Source: Spirosoma lacussanchae (GTDB taxonomy: Bacteria > Bacteroidota > Bacteroidia > Cytophagales > Spirosomataceae). From it: DNA of 64,000 nt. The stretch is taken from contig NZ_SWJG01000001.1 in the NCBI RefSeq assembly GCF_005870035.1, positions 1,599,639 through 1,663,638 on the forward strand. The letters are read 5' to 3'. The position numbers and the translations under genes are program-made. Shown in pieces: positions 17,941 through 26,119 of the stretch. Under the pieces are notes generated by a model, which had not been told where the DNA came from, ran no database searches, and saw nothing but the letters and a program-made list of their open reading frames with translations. The first letter of the stretch is position 1. The number at the start of each line of letters is the position of its first letter.

Positions 17941-20415
17941 ATGCGTTTACTAAACCACCGTTCTTTTTTTGCATTTATCCTGCTCTCCGTAACAATCCTG
18001 ACCGCATTTCGGCATTTCGACGATGACTTTGTCAAGCGTCTGATCGAACAGTTCGAGCGCTACAGCATTGAGCGCCCCGTAGAAAAAGTGTATCTACACA
18101 CAGATCGGGAGGCCTACCTGGCTGGTGAAACAATCTGGATCAAAGGGTATTTGTTTGGCGGGAACACCCACACGGCAGATACGATCAGCAAAGTTCTGTA
18201 TGTCGACCTGATCGATGTGGCCGCGAAACAGGTACGCCTGCGGGCTCAGTTTCGGGCGATAGCCAGTTACGCCCCCGGACAGCTGGCCTTGCCCGACTCG
18301 TTGCCAGCCGGTAGTTACCAGCTTCGGGCCTATACTAATTTCATGCGCAACTACTCCGATGCGTACTTTTTCACCAAAACGCTGGCTGTCCTCCGCACTG
18401 GTGGGCCAACGGGAACGCCCCCGGCAGCGAACGCAGCCACCCCTCGGCTCGATGTACAGTTTATGCCCGAAGGCGGGCAGCTCATTGAGGGGCTGGATAG
18501 CCGGGTAGCTTTTCGGGCTACCAGTGTATCGGGTCGTAGTCAGGCTATCCAGGGATTCGTACTCGATAGCCGGAAAGATACGATAGTTGGCTTTGCCAGT
18601 ACGCACCTGGGTATGGGCTATCTGTCCATCAAACCCGAGGCCGGACAGCAATATACAGCTTTTGTGCGGCAGCCGGAAGGAACATTTACCAGCTACGCCT
18701 TGCCAGCCGTTCAGCCGCAGGGCGCACTGATGCAGGTCGATAATTTATCCAGCAAAGACAACGTCCGGGTGTATGTCCGGCATAATAAAACCAGCACAGA
18801 CCCGGCAGCGGCCATGACGCTGGTGGCTCAGACTCGTGGTCAGCTTATTCACGTGGCTAAAGTGTCGCTGGCTAAGAAATCGTCGGTGGCTCAGTTGACC
18901 AAAGCGCAGTTTCCCGAAGGAATCGCTCAATTGACGCTCTTCGATGAGACCAACAAACCTATCTGCGAGCGACTGATCTTTGTCGATAAAAACGAACGGA
19001 TCAACGTCCGGGTGAAGGCTGAGAAGTCGGCTTACCGTACCCGTGACCACATCAATCTGACCCTGACCACCACCGATGCCGATGGTAGTCCCGCACCCGC
19101 CAATCTGTCGCTGGCGGTTGTAGATGATCGGCTTTCGCCGGAAACCGACTCCAACCGCGCGTCCATTACGTCGCATCTATTGCTTGAGTCAGATTTGACA
19201 GGAACCATAGAGCAGCCAGATTATTATTTCAATCCTGCGCACGCCGACCGGGCCCTCAAACTCGATCTGCTTATGATGACGCAGGGGTGGCGACGCTTTG
19301 TGTGGGCCGATGTGTTATCGGGTACAGTTCCGCCCGTTACGTTTCCGGTAGAGCGCGGACTGGCCCTGACAGGGCGCGTTGTTCGACCCAACCAAAAAGA
19401 CATTGGTGGTAAAGTACGCCTGACCTTCATCGTTGCCAAGCGCGATAGTTCGAGAGAAATGATGACGGGCGAAACCGACGAGCGGGGCAATTACGCAGCC
19501 TACGATCTAGACTTCACGGATACGACAACCGTGCTCATTCAGGGTACGAAAGGGAAAACGAACCGGGATCTGGTCATTACGCTCGACCAGCTGCTGACTC
19601 CTCCCGTTACGATCGTGCGTCCTCCGCTCAACCCGGTCGAGTTCGATCGTGACGCGTATGATGAATTCATTCGGCGCACGAATGAGTACATGGAGATTGA
19701 ACGCCAGATTCGTAATAACCGGGAGGTGCTACTCCAGGCGGTGACTGTAAAAGCCAAAAAGAATCAGCCACCCGATAGCCGGAAAATATACGGCGCGGCC
19801 GATGCGACGGTAAAGTTTGATCAGAACAACACAGCGGGCCGAATTACGATTCTGGACGTGATTCAGGGGCGGGTAGCGGGCGTTCAGGTGACCGGCTCGG
19901 GTTTCAGCGCCAAGGTTCAGATCCGGGGGGCTGCCAATTTTGGCGGGGCGATAGAGCCTCTGTTCGTGGTAGACGGTACGCCCATGGACCTGCAAGGGGT
20001 CATGAGTATATCGGTAAACGACGTCGATCAGGTCGACATTCTCAAAGGAGGATCGGCAGCTATTTACGGCTCAAGGGCTGCGGGCGGGGTTATCTCGGTG
20101 CTGACCAAGCGCGGTTCGCCTGACTACGACCTCGCCAAGGAAGCGGCTCCCGGCACGCTGGTAGCCAAACTTCCGGGCTACGCACCGGTGCGGGAGTTTT
20201 ATGCCCCTCGGTACGACGTCAAAAAGCCAGAGCACATCCGCCCTGATTACCGCACTACGCTGTACTGGAATCCTCAGATTCAGACAGGTGCTGATGGAAA
20301 AGCCGTTGTTTCTTTCTTTGCATCAGATGCAAAAACAAAACTGCGCCTGCGGGTCGAAGGAGCTACGGCTACAGGCATGCCCGGTCTGGGTCGGCAAACC
20401 ATTCGAATTGAGTAG
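17941..20415 (+). CDS. MG2-like/TonB-plug domain protein without a beta-barrel
   Basis: 824 residues with an N-terminal signal segment. Residues about 40-150 are an alpha-2-macroglobulin MG2-like domain (EKVYLHTDREAYLAGETIWIKG is split across its first strands). Further beta-rich repeats run to about 580. At about 599-726 a SusC-type TonB plug domain appears: LDVIQGRVAGVQVTG, FVVDGTPMD, VDILKGGSAAIYGSRAAGGV. About 100 residues then return to the macroglobulin-like pattern (RTTLYWNPQIQTGADGKA). There is no room for an outer-membrane barrel, so it is not a transporter by itself. Such proteins recur in Bacteroidetes; their role is not established. The SMP-30 gene starts 24 bases downstream, so the two may be one operon. 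Confidence 0.82.
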   Translation: MRLLNHRSFFAFILLSVTILTAFRHFDDDFVKRLIEQFERYSIERPVEKVYLHTDREAYLAGETIWIKGYLFGGNTHTADTISKVLYVDLIDVAAKQVRLRAQFRAIASYAPGQLALPDSLPAGSYQLRAYTNFMRNYSDAYFFTKTLAVLRTGGPTGTPPAANAATPRLDVQFMPEGGQLIEGLDSRVAFRATSVSGRSQAIQGFVLDSRKDTIVGFASTHLGMGYLSIKPEAGQQYTAFVRQPEGTFTSYALPAVQPQGALMQVDNLSSKDNVRVYVRHNKTSTDPAAAMTLVAQTRGQLIHVAKVSLAKKSSVAQLTKAQFPEGIAQLTLFDETNKPICERLIFVDKNERINVRVKAEKSAYRTRDHINLTLTTTDADGSPAPANLSLAVVDDRLSPETDSNRASITSHLLLESDLTGTIEQPDYYFNPAHADRALKLDLLMMTQGWRRFVWADVLSGTVPPVTFPVERGLALTGRVVRPNQKDIGGKVRLTFIVAKRDSSREMMTGETDERGNYAAYDLDFTDTTTVLIQGTKGKTNRDLVITLDQLLTPPVTIVRPPLNPVEFDRDAYDEFIRRTNEYMEIERQIRNNREVLLQAVTVKAKKNQPPDSRKIYGAADATVKFDQNNTAGRITILDVIQGRVAGVQVTGSGFSAKVQIRGAANFGGAIEPLFVVDGTPMDLQGVMSISVNDVDQVDILKGGSAAIYGSRAAGGVISVLTKRGSPDYDLAKEAAPGTLVAKLPGYAPVREFYAPRYDVKKPEHIRPDYRTTLYWNPQIQTGADGKAVVSFFASDAKTKLRLRVEGATATGMPGLGRQTIRIE

Positions 20416-20439
20416 GACATACAAAGCCCCTTATATCTG

Positions 20440-21462
20440 ATGAACACAAACCGATTTCTGGTGGCGTTACTGGTGCTGACAGCTGCTGCGCCGGTGCTGG
20501 CTCAGCCCACTTACCCAACCATCGGGCAGATAATTAGACTGGATACGCGTCTGGACAAACTCCTGCCCAAAGACGCAAAAATAGACGTAATAGCCAGTGG
20601 GTTCGTCTGGTCTGAGGGGCCGGTATGGGTAAAACGAACGGCTCCGGCAGAGTCGTTTCTTCTCTTTTCTGACGTGCCGCAGAACACCGTATTCCGCTGG
20701 ACCGAAAAAGATGGGCTGAGTACGTTTCTGAAGCCTTCGGGCTATACGGGGCTGGGAAATTACAGCGAGGAACCCGGCTCTAACGGACTGACTATCGACC
20801 CGAAAGGTCGGCTCATCGCCTGCGAACACGGCGACCGGCGCGTATCGGCCATGCCGCTGGATGGCAGTGGAGGTAAAGTGACGCTCGCCGACCGGTATCA
20901 GGGCAAACGACTGAACAGTCCGAACGATGTGGTGGCTCACTCGAACGGAAGCTATTATTTCACCGATCCGCCATACGGTATGCCCAAACGCGAAAACGAT
21001 ACCAGCCGGGAAACTGATGGGTTCGGCGTATATCGTATCGGACCCGACGGGGCGGTAAGTCTCGTGGTGGGTGATCTGACCCGGCCCAATGGAGTTGCAT
21101 TATCGCCCGACGAAAAAACGTTATACGTGGCTCAGTCAGATCCCAATAATCCGGTAATTATGGCGTATCCGCTTCAGGCAGACGGATCGGTCGGAAAAGG
21201 GAAAGCAATTTTCGGCGCCGAAGGGCTGAAGAAGCAGGAGTTGCGCGGTGGATTCGACGGGCTGAAGCTCGACCGGGATGGCAACATTTGGACCAGTGGT
21301 CCGGGTGGAGTGCTGGTACTGTCGGCGTCGGGCGAGTTGCTGGGATACATTAAAACCGGCGTTGCTACCGCCAACTGTGCCTGGGGCGACGACGGGAGCA
21401 CACTATATATAACGGCTGACATGTACCTCTGCCGGGTAAAGACATCGGCGCGCGGATGGTAA
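20440..21462 (+). CDS. Exported SMP-30/gluconolactonase-family protein
   Basis: 340 residues with a signal peptide ending near APVLAQ (about 21-22). The six-bladed propeller signature is clear: GFVWSEGPVWV, EEPGSNGLTIDPKGRLIACEHGDRR is spread across blades 1-2, and LNSPNDVVAHSNGSYYFTDPPYG carries the metal-binding Asn/Asp positions. RPNGVALSPDEKTLYVAQSD follows, with GGFDGLKLDRDGNIW near the end. Family members hydrolyse sugar lactones using a divalent metal. Export implies periplasmic or surface action; the substrate is unknown. Confidence 0.92.
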   Translation: MNTNRFLVALLVLTAAAPVLAQPTYPTIGQIIRLDTRLDKLLPKDAKIDVIASGFVWSEGPVWVKRTAPAESFLLFSDVPQNTVFRWTEKDGLSTFLKPSGYTGLGNYSEEPGSNGLTIDPKGRLIACEHGDRRVSAMPLDGSGGKVTLADRYQGKRLNSPNDVVAHSNGSYYFTDPPYGMPKRENDTSRETDGFGVYRIGPDGAVSLVVGDLTRPNGVALSPDEKTLYVAQSDPNNPVIMAYPLQADGSVGKGKAIFGAEGLKKQELRGGFDGLKLDRDGNIWTSGPGGVLVLSASGELLGYIKTGVATANCAWGDDGSTLYITADMYLCRVKTSARGW

Positions 21463-21554
21463 AAAAGCAGGATGAAGTAGGAAAGATAAATGGGTTGTAC
21501 AAGTCTGTCAAACTACCTGACGTTTATCATTCATAATACCTCGTAAGCTTTGCT

Positions 21555-21562
21555 TATCTTTG
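21555..21562 (+). promoter_or_regulatory. Putative -7 element for mrdA-rodA
   Basis: TATCTTTG is an exact match to the Bacteroidetes TAnnTTTG element, 43 bases before the mrdA ATG. A convincing -33 TTG at proper spacing is not visible. Confidence 0.4.
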
Positions 21563-21605
21563 GTTTGGGTTATAGAATCGTAACTTGGTTTAGGTAGTAA
21601 TTGTC

Positions 21606-23558
21606 ATGTTGGAGAACCGGAAGTGGGTCATTATCGGGGTGTTCTGTCTGGTTGGGCTAACGTATCTGGCCCGGCTTTTTTACCTGCAGGTGCTGGATGA
21701 TACATACTCGCTGGGCGCATCGAAAAACTCGATCAAGCGGGTGGTCGAGATTCCGTATCGGGGGCAAATTTATGATCGCAATAATCAGCTCATTGTGTAT
21801 AACACCCCCGTCTATGACCTGTACGTAACGCCCAAGCAGGTCAGGATTCCCGATACGGTTGCTTTCTGCCGGATGATGAACATCACTACATCCGAGTTCG
21901 ATAGCATCATGGGATTAGCTAAAAACTATTCGCCGGTGAAGCCATCGCTGTTTATGCGACAGCTCTCTAAAGAAGATTTTGCCCGTATACAGGATGCACT
22001 CGTCGATTACCGGGGCTTTGAGCCGGTCATAAGTTCCATGCGTACGTACCCGGCCCACACGATGGCCAATGCGCTGGGCTACGTGAGTGAAATCAGCAAA
22101 AAACAGCTCGAAGAACAGGACATACTTTATTACCGGCAGGGCGATTACGTAGGACATAATGGCCTGGAAGAGCAGTATGAAGAACAGCTGCGCGGTAAGC
22201 GGGGGGTAAAGTTCATGATGCAGAACGTGCGGGGCGTAAACAAAGGCTCCTGGAAGAACGGGGCTTACGACACCCTGGCCGTAGCGGGCCAAAACCTGAT
22301 CACCGGGATCGACGTTGAGGTGCAGAAATACGCCGATAGTCTGATGCAGAACAAGGTGGGCGCTGTGCTGGCGGTTGAACCCGCTACCGGCGAAATTCTG
22401 GTGTCGGTATCGGCGCCGACCTACGACCCGAACATGCTGTCGAGCCGTTACTTTTCCAAGAACTACCGGGCACTGATTAAAAACCCCTACAAACCGCTCA
22501 TTAACCGGCCCGTTATGGCCAGTTATCGACCCGGCTCCACGTTTAAGCTGATTCAGGCGCTGATTGCTCAGCAGCAGGGGTCGCTCTTTCCAAACACTAT
22601 GTACGGTCACAGCGGTTCGCCAATGCGCTGTCACTGCCGCGGAGGAAATAACCTGCGGGGGGCGGTGCAGAACTCCTGTAACCCGTATTTCTACCACGTT
22701 TTCCGCAAGTTCCTGTATTTTAACGGCGAGCATAACACCTTTAAGGCCTCGGCAATTGGTCTGAAGGAATGGCACAGCATGGCCGAAAAGTTTGGTATCG
22801 GTGCGCGGCTCGGGATCGACCTACCCAGCGAGCTGAAGGGCAACTTACCCACGCCCGAATATTACGATAAAGCCTACCGGGGGGCACTGCGCTGGAAATT
22901 CTCCAACGTGTACTCGCTCAGCATTGGTGAAGGTGAGTTGCTGATCAGCCCGTTGAAGCTGGTCAATCTGGCGGCTACCATCGCCAATCGTGGCTGGTAC
23001 ATCACCCCGCATTACATCAAAGGATTTAATAAGCCTGGGGTTGGCGTACCGGCCGAATATTTCGAGCGCCACGAGACCGGCATTGACTACAAGCATTTTC
23101 TGCCCGTTATCGACGGTATGCGTGCTGCCGTATCGCACGGTACCGTAACCCCGCTGGCCAATATCGAGGGTATTGATCTATGCGGTAAAACCGGTACGTC
23201 GCAGAACAACAAGTACGGGCACAAGTTTGACCACTCCATCTTTATCGGGTTCGCACCGATGAACAACCCCAAAATAGCCGTAGCCGTTTTCGTCGAAAAC
23301 GCAGGCTGGGGAGGGAAGGCGGCCGCTTCCGTAGCGGCTCTGGTAGCCGAACGCTATCTAAAACGGAAAACGGAAGCCAAAAAGCTGGACGAGCAGGTGA
23401 AAGCGGCTAACTACCTGCCCCCCGTGAGCCGGGTGCCCGCTCCGAAAAAACCAGCCGCTCCTAAAAAGGATACGGTCCGGAAAACCCCCGAAGCCAAGCC
23501 GCTCATGACGGCTACCAGTCCCAAACCAGTGGCCGTAGCTGCCGCCAGTGGACATTAA
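21606..23558 (+). CDS. mrdA: Penicillin-binding protein 2 (elongation transpeptidase)
   Basis: 650 residues. A single membrane anchor lies at about 8-27. The dimerisation/pedestal region contains EIPYRGQIYDRNNQLIVYN and GHNGLEEQYEEQLRG. The transpeptidase domain has SxxK with serine near 311 (YRPGSTFKLI), SxN as NSCNPYFY, and KTGTSQN near 528. The C-terminus has a Pro/Lys-rich tail of about 50 residues. It cross-links lateral wall peptidoglycan in the elongasome, working with RodA, encoded 21 bases downstream. mreBCD, often upstream in this phylum, is absent here. Confidence 0.96.
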   Translation: MLENRKWVIIGVFCLVGLTYLARLFYLQVLDDTYSLGASKNSIKRVVEIPYRGQIYDRNNQLIVYNTPVYDLYVTPKQVRIPDTVAFCRMMNITTSEFDSIMGLAKNYSPVKPSLFMRQLSKEDFARIQDALVDYRGFEPVISSMRTYPAHTMANALGYVSEISKKQLEEQDILYYRQGDYVGHNGLEEQYEEQLRGKRGVKFMMQNVRGVNKGSWKNGAYDTLAVAGQNLITGIDVEVQKYADSLMQNKVGAVLAVEPATGEILVSVSAPTYDPNMLSSRYFSKNYRALIKNPYKPLINRPVMASYRPGSTFKLIQALIAQQQGSLFPNTMYGHSGSPMRCHCRGGNNLRGAVQNSCNPYFYHVFRKFLYFNGEHNTFKASAIGLKEWHSMAEKFGIGARLGIDLPSELKGNLPTPEYYDKAYRGALRWKFSNVYSLSIGEGELLISPLKLVNLAATIANRGWYITPHYIKGFNKPGVGVPAEYFERHETGIDYKHFLPVIDGMRAAVSHGTVTPLANIEGIDLCGKTGTSQNNKYGHKFDHSIFIGFAPMNNPKIAVAVFVENAGWGGKAAASVAALVAERYLKRKTEAKKLDEQVKAANYLPPVSRVPAPKKPAAPKKDTVRKTPEAKPLMTATSPKPVAVAAASGH

Positions 23559-23579
23559 TCCCGTAAACTCAATATACTA

Positions 23580-24866
23580 GTGTCTTTGTCTCGTACGAAC
23601 GATCCTTTTGCGCAACCTATCGACTGGCTAACGCTGGTGTTGTATCTGGGCTGTGTGGCGATGGGCTGGCTCAATGTCTATGCCGCCGTATACAGCCCAG
23701 AAGACCATACAAACCTGTTCGATATGACTACCAATGCAGGCAAGCAAATGATGTGGATCGGCACTACCGTGCTGCTCATCATTTGTATTCTGGTCATCAA
23801 CCATAAGTTCTTCGACTCGTTTGCGTACGTGTTTTACGCGTTTATGATTCTGATGCTGCTGCTGGTACTGGTTGCCGGGTCGAACATAAACGGGTCGCGG
23901 TCGTGGTTTAAGTTTGGCGCGTTTCAAATACAACCCGCCGAGTTTGCTAAAGTGGCTACCGCGCTGGCGCTGGCCAAGTATCTCGATGTGCCCGGCATGA
24001 ACCTTGGCCGAACCAAAGAGCTGCTGCGCATTGGCGGCATTATCGTGCTGCCCTGTATTCTGATTCTGGCCTCCAACGAGACCGGTTCAACACTGGTTTT
24101 TGCTTCGTTCGTTATCATGCTGTACCGCGAGGGGCTTCCGGGCTGGATACCGGCCCTGGGTATCAGTGTTGCGGCCCTGTTCGTGCTGGCGCTGGTTTTT
24201 CCGAAGCTGTACATTTTTGCCGGCATTATAGTGCTGTACGGGATCATTGTGCTCCTGATGCCCCGCTACAACCGTACGACCCGCAATCTATTGTCCATGG
24301 CGATGATCGGCGCAGCCATGATGGCGCTCGTCACCGGTGTTGATTTCTTTGTCAATAATGTGCTGCAGAAGCACCAGCGAAATCGCATCAAAGTACTTGT
24401 CGACCCGACAATCGACCCGCTGGGAGTAGGCTGGAACGTGACCCAGGCAAAAATAGCGATCGGATCCGGGCGGCTTCAGGGAAAAGGCTTTCTGGAAGGA
24501 ACCCAGACAAAATTCGATTTCGTACCGGAACAAAGTACCGACTTTATCTTCTGCACCATCGGCGAGGAGCACGGCTTTATCGGGAGTACAATCGTGATTG
24601 CGCTCTTCATTGGATTACTGTCCCGAATCGTTATTCTGGCCGAAAAACAACGTAGTAAATTTGCCCGGGTCTATGGCTACTGCGTGGCGGGTATAATCTT
24701 CTTCCACGTTATGGTTAACATCGGTATGACCATCGGACTCATGCCCGTTATCGGAATTCCGCTGCCGTTCTTCAGTTATGGTGGCTCGTCGCTCTGGTCG
24801 TTCTCGATCCTGCTATTCATTTTTCTGAGACTAGACTCCCGCCGTACTGCCCTCATGCGGAGGTAA
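23580..24866 (+). CDS. rodA: Rod-shape peptidoglycan polymerase RodA
   Basis: 428 residues, a polytopic SEDS protein with about ten membrane helices. Diagnostic segments are FQIQPAEFAKVATALALAKYL, the large periplasmic loop with VDPTIDPLGVGWNVTQAKIAIGSG, EQSTDFIFCTIGEEHGFIG, and the C-terminal IGIPLPFFSYGGSS. RodA polymerises glycan strands for its partner PBP2. Translation begins at GTG 23580; no ATG exists nearby in frame. It is coupled to mrdA and ends before a strong terminator. Confidence 0.96.
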   Translation: MSLSRTNDPFAQPIDWLTLVLYLGCVAMGWLNVYAAVYSPEDHTNLFDMTTNAGKQMMWIGTTVLLIICILVINHKFFDSFAYVFYAFMILMLLLVLVAGSNINGSRSWFKFGAFQIQPAEFAKVATALALAKYLDVPGMNLGRTKELLRIGGIIVLPCILILASNETGSTLVFASFVIMLYREGLPGWIPALGISVAALFVLALVFPKLYIFAGIIVLYGIIVLLMPRYNRTTRNLLSMAMIGAAMMALVTGVDFFVNNVLQKHQRNRIKVLVDPTIDPLGVGWNVTQAKIAIGSGRLQGKGFLEGTQTKFDFVPEQSTDFIFCTIGEEHGFIGSTIVIALFIGLLSRIVILAEKQRSKFARVYGYCVAGIIFFHVMVNIGMTIGLMPVIGIPLPFFSYGGSSLWSFSILLFIFLRLDSRRTALMRR

Positions 24867-24888
24867 ACGGAACCTGTCCGAAAGGATG

Positions 24889-24936
24889 GCCCTTCATCGC
24901 CCTGGCTACGGCCCGGTGTCGATGAAGGGCTTTTTT
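24889..24936 (+). terminator. Rho-independent terminator after rodA
   Basis: 11-bp perfect stem (24889-24899 with 24920-24930) is followed by six T's. It lies 22 bases beyond the rodA stop. Confidence 0.9.
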
Positions 24937-25149
24937 GTGTAGCGAAACTCGGGGGAGTATCTATAAATAATTGGTTTTCATTGGTTTAAGTTGATGATTA
25001 GAGGGCGTCAGAAAAAAAAGAGAAAAAAAAGCAAAGTCGATGCAACCTGTCAGCGGGCTTTCTACATCTTCTGATCAAACAACACCGGGAAACGATTAGC
25101 GCTGATCGACACCGTCAACTTTTCAACCACGATCAATCTGACAACTGTC

Positions 25150-25863
25150 ATGAAAGCTATATATCACCTCCTCACCACGGCCCTGACGCTGACTTCGGCC
25201 GCATCGTTTGCCCAAACAACAATCACCATTGAGAAAGACTCGGCAACGCATACCGTGCGGTCGTATTCCACCAAACGGGCCGAGCGTATTGCCAGTGATT
25301 TCAGCATCTACATTGGCCTGAACAACTTCAGCGGTACGCTGCCCCGTGGGTACGAATTTCGGCCAATCGGTTCGCGTTTCGTAGCGCTGGGCTGGCAGAA
25401 GCGGATTCCGCTCATCGCAAAGGGGCCTACCAAGCTGCGGCTCGTAACTGGGCCCGAAATAGCCTGGAATAATTTTATGTTCGAAGGCAACAACACCCTT
25501 GTAGAGCAAAACAACCAGCTTATCGTAGAATCAGCTAACGTAGACCTGCGCCGGTCTAAGCTTGTCACCACCCAGCTGAACCTGCCCGTGATCCTGAACC
25601 TGTCGTTCCGGTCGGGGCTAACCCTGGGCCTGGGAGCTTACGCCGGCCTGAGAGTCGACAGTTACACCAAAGTAAAGGCAGAGGGTGCCCGGGCCGTCAG
25701 GACGCATGGTTCTTACAACCTCAACCAGGTACGCTGGGGATTGACTACCGAGCTGGGTTTCCGCCACGAGGCTAAACTCTTCTTCCGCTACGAGCCCAAA
25801 AGCCCCTTCGAGCCAGGACTCGGACCCGATGCCAGTGTATGGGCCGTTGGTTTTAAGCTATAA
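25150..25863 (+). CDS. Probable outer-membrane beta-barrel protein
   Basis: 237 residues with a signal peptide cut near SAASFAQ (about 22-23). The mature part has alternating hydrophobic strands (FSIYIGLNNFSG, LNLPVILNLSF, LTLGLGAYAGLRVDSY, WGLTTELGFRHEAKLFFRY), consistent with a small 8-stranded barrel such as PorT-like proteins. The end, WAVGFKL, terminates with a strand but lacks a classic terminal Phe. Function is not recognisable. The gene stands alone between two terminators, preceded by a 213-bp leader with an A-rich tract at about 25012-25030. Confidence 0.65.
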   Translation: MKAIYHLLTTALTLTSAASFAQTTITIEKDSATHTVRSYSTKRAERIASDFSIYIGLNNFSGTLPRGYEFRPIGSRFVALGWQKRIPLIAKGPTKLRLVTGPEIAWNNFMFEGNNTLVEQNNQLIVESANVDLRRSKLVTTQLNLPVILNLSFRSGLTLGLGAYAGLRVDSYTKVKAEGARAVRTHGSYNLNQVRWGLTTELGFRHEAKLFFRYEPKSPFEPGLGPDASVWAVGFKL

Positions 25864-25874
25864 TCAGCTGGTAT

Positions 25875-25919
25875 ATTCTGGTCCGGCCTATGGCGTACCG
25901 GCTGGGCCAGAATTTTTTT
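25875..25919 (+). terminator. Rho-independent terminator after the beta-barrel gene
   Basis: 14-bp stem (25875-25888 with 25900-25913) with two G-U pairs runs into seven T's, 11 bases after the stop. Confidence 0.85.
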
Positions 25920-26119
25920 CAGGGTAGATGCAACATAGTTCGTCTGAAGTGCATCTTTTAGAAAATCCCCTCCAATACGCTTATCTCCCCGTCAAATCCG
26001 CTTATCCATCCGATCAGACCGCTTGTGTAAGAACAGGTACTTTGTGATGCCCACTACCTACCTTTACATTGTACTACGGCGGTAATAACACACCCGACCT
26101 TCGAAAAAAGCAATCCATC

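Noticed and set aside
25012-25030. A-rich tract as a phage or transposon end
   Set aside because: No matching inverted repeat, target duplication or transposase gene nearby.
26069-26119. Upstream start for the TonB receptor-like gene
   Set aside because: It adds polar residues before a clear signal peptide.
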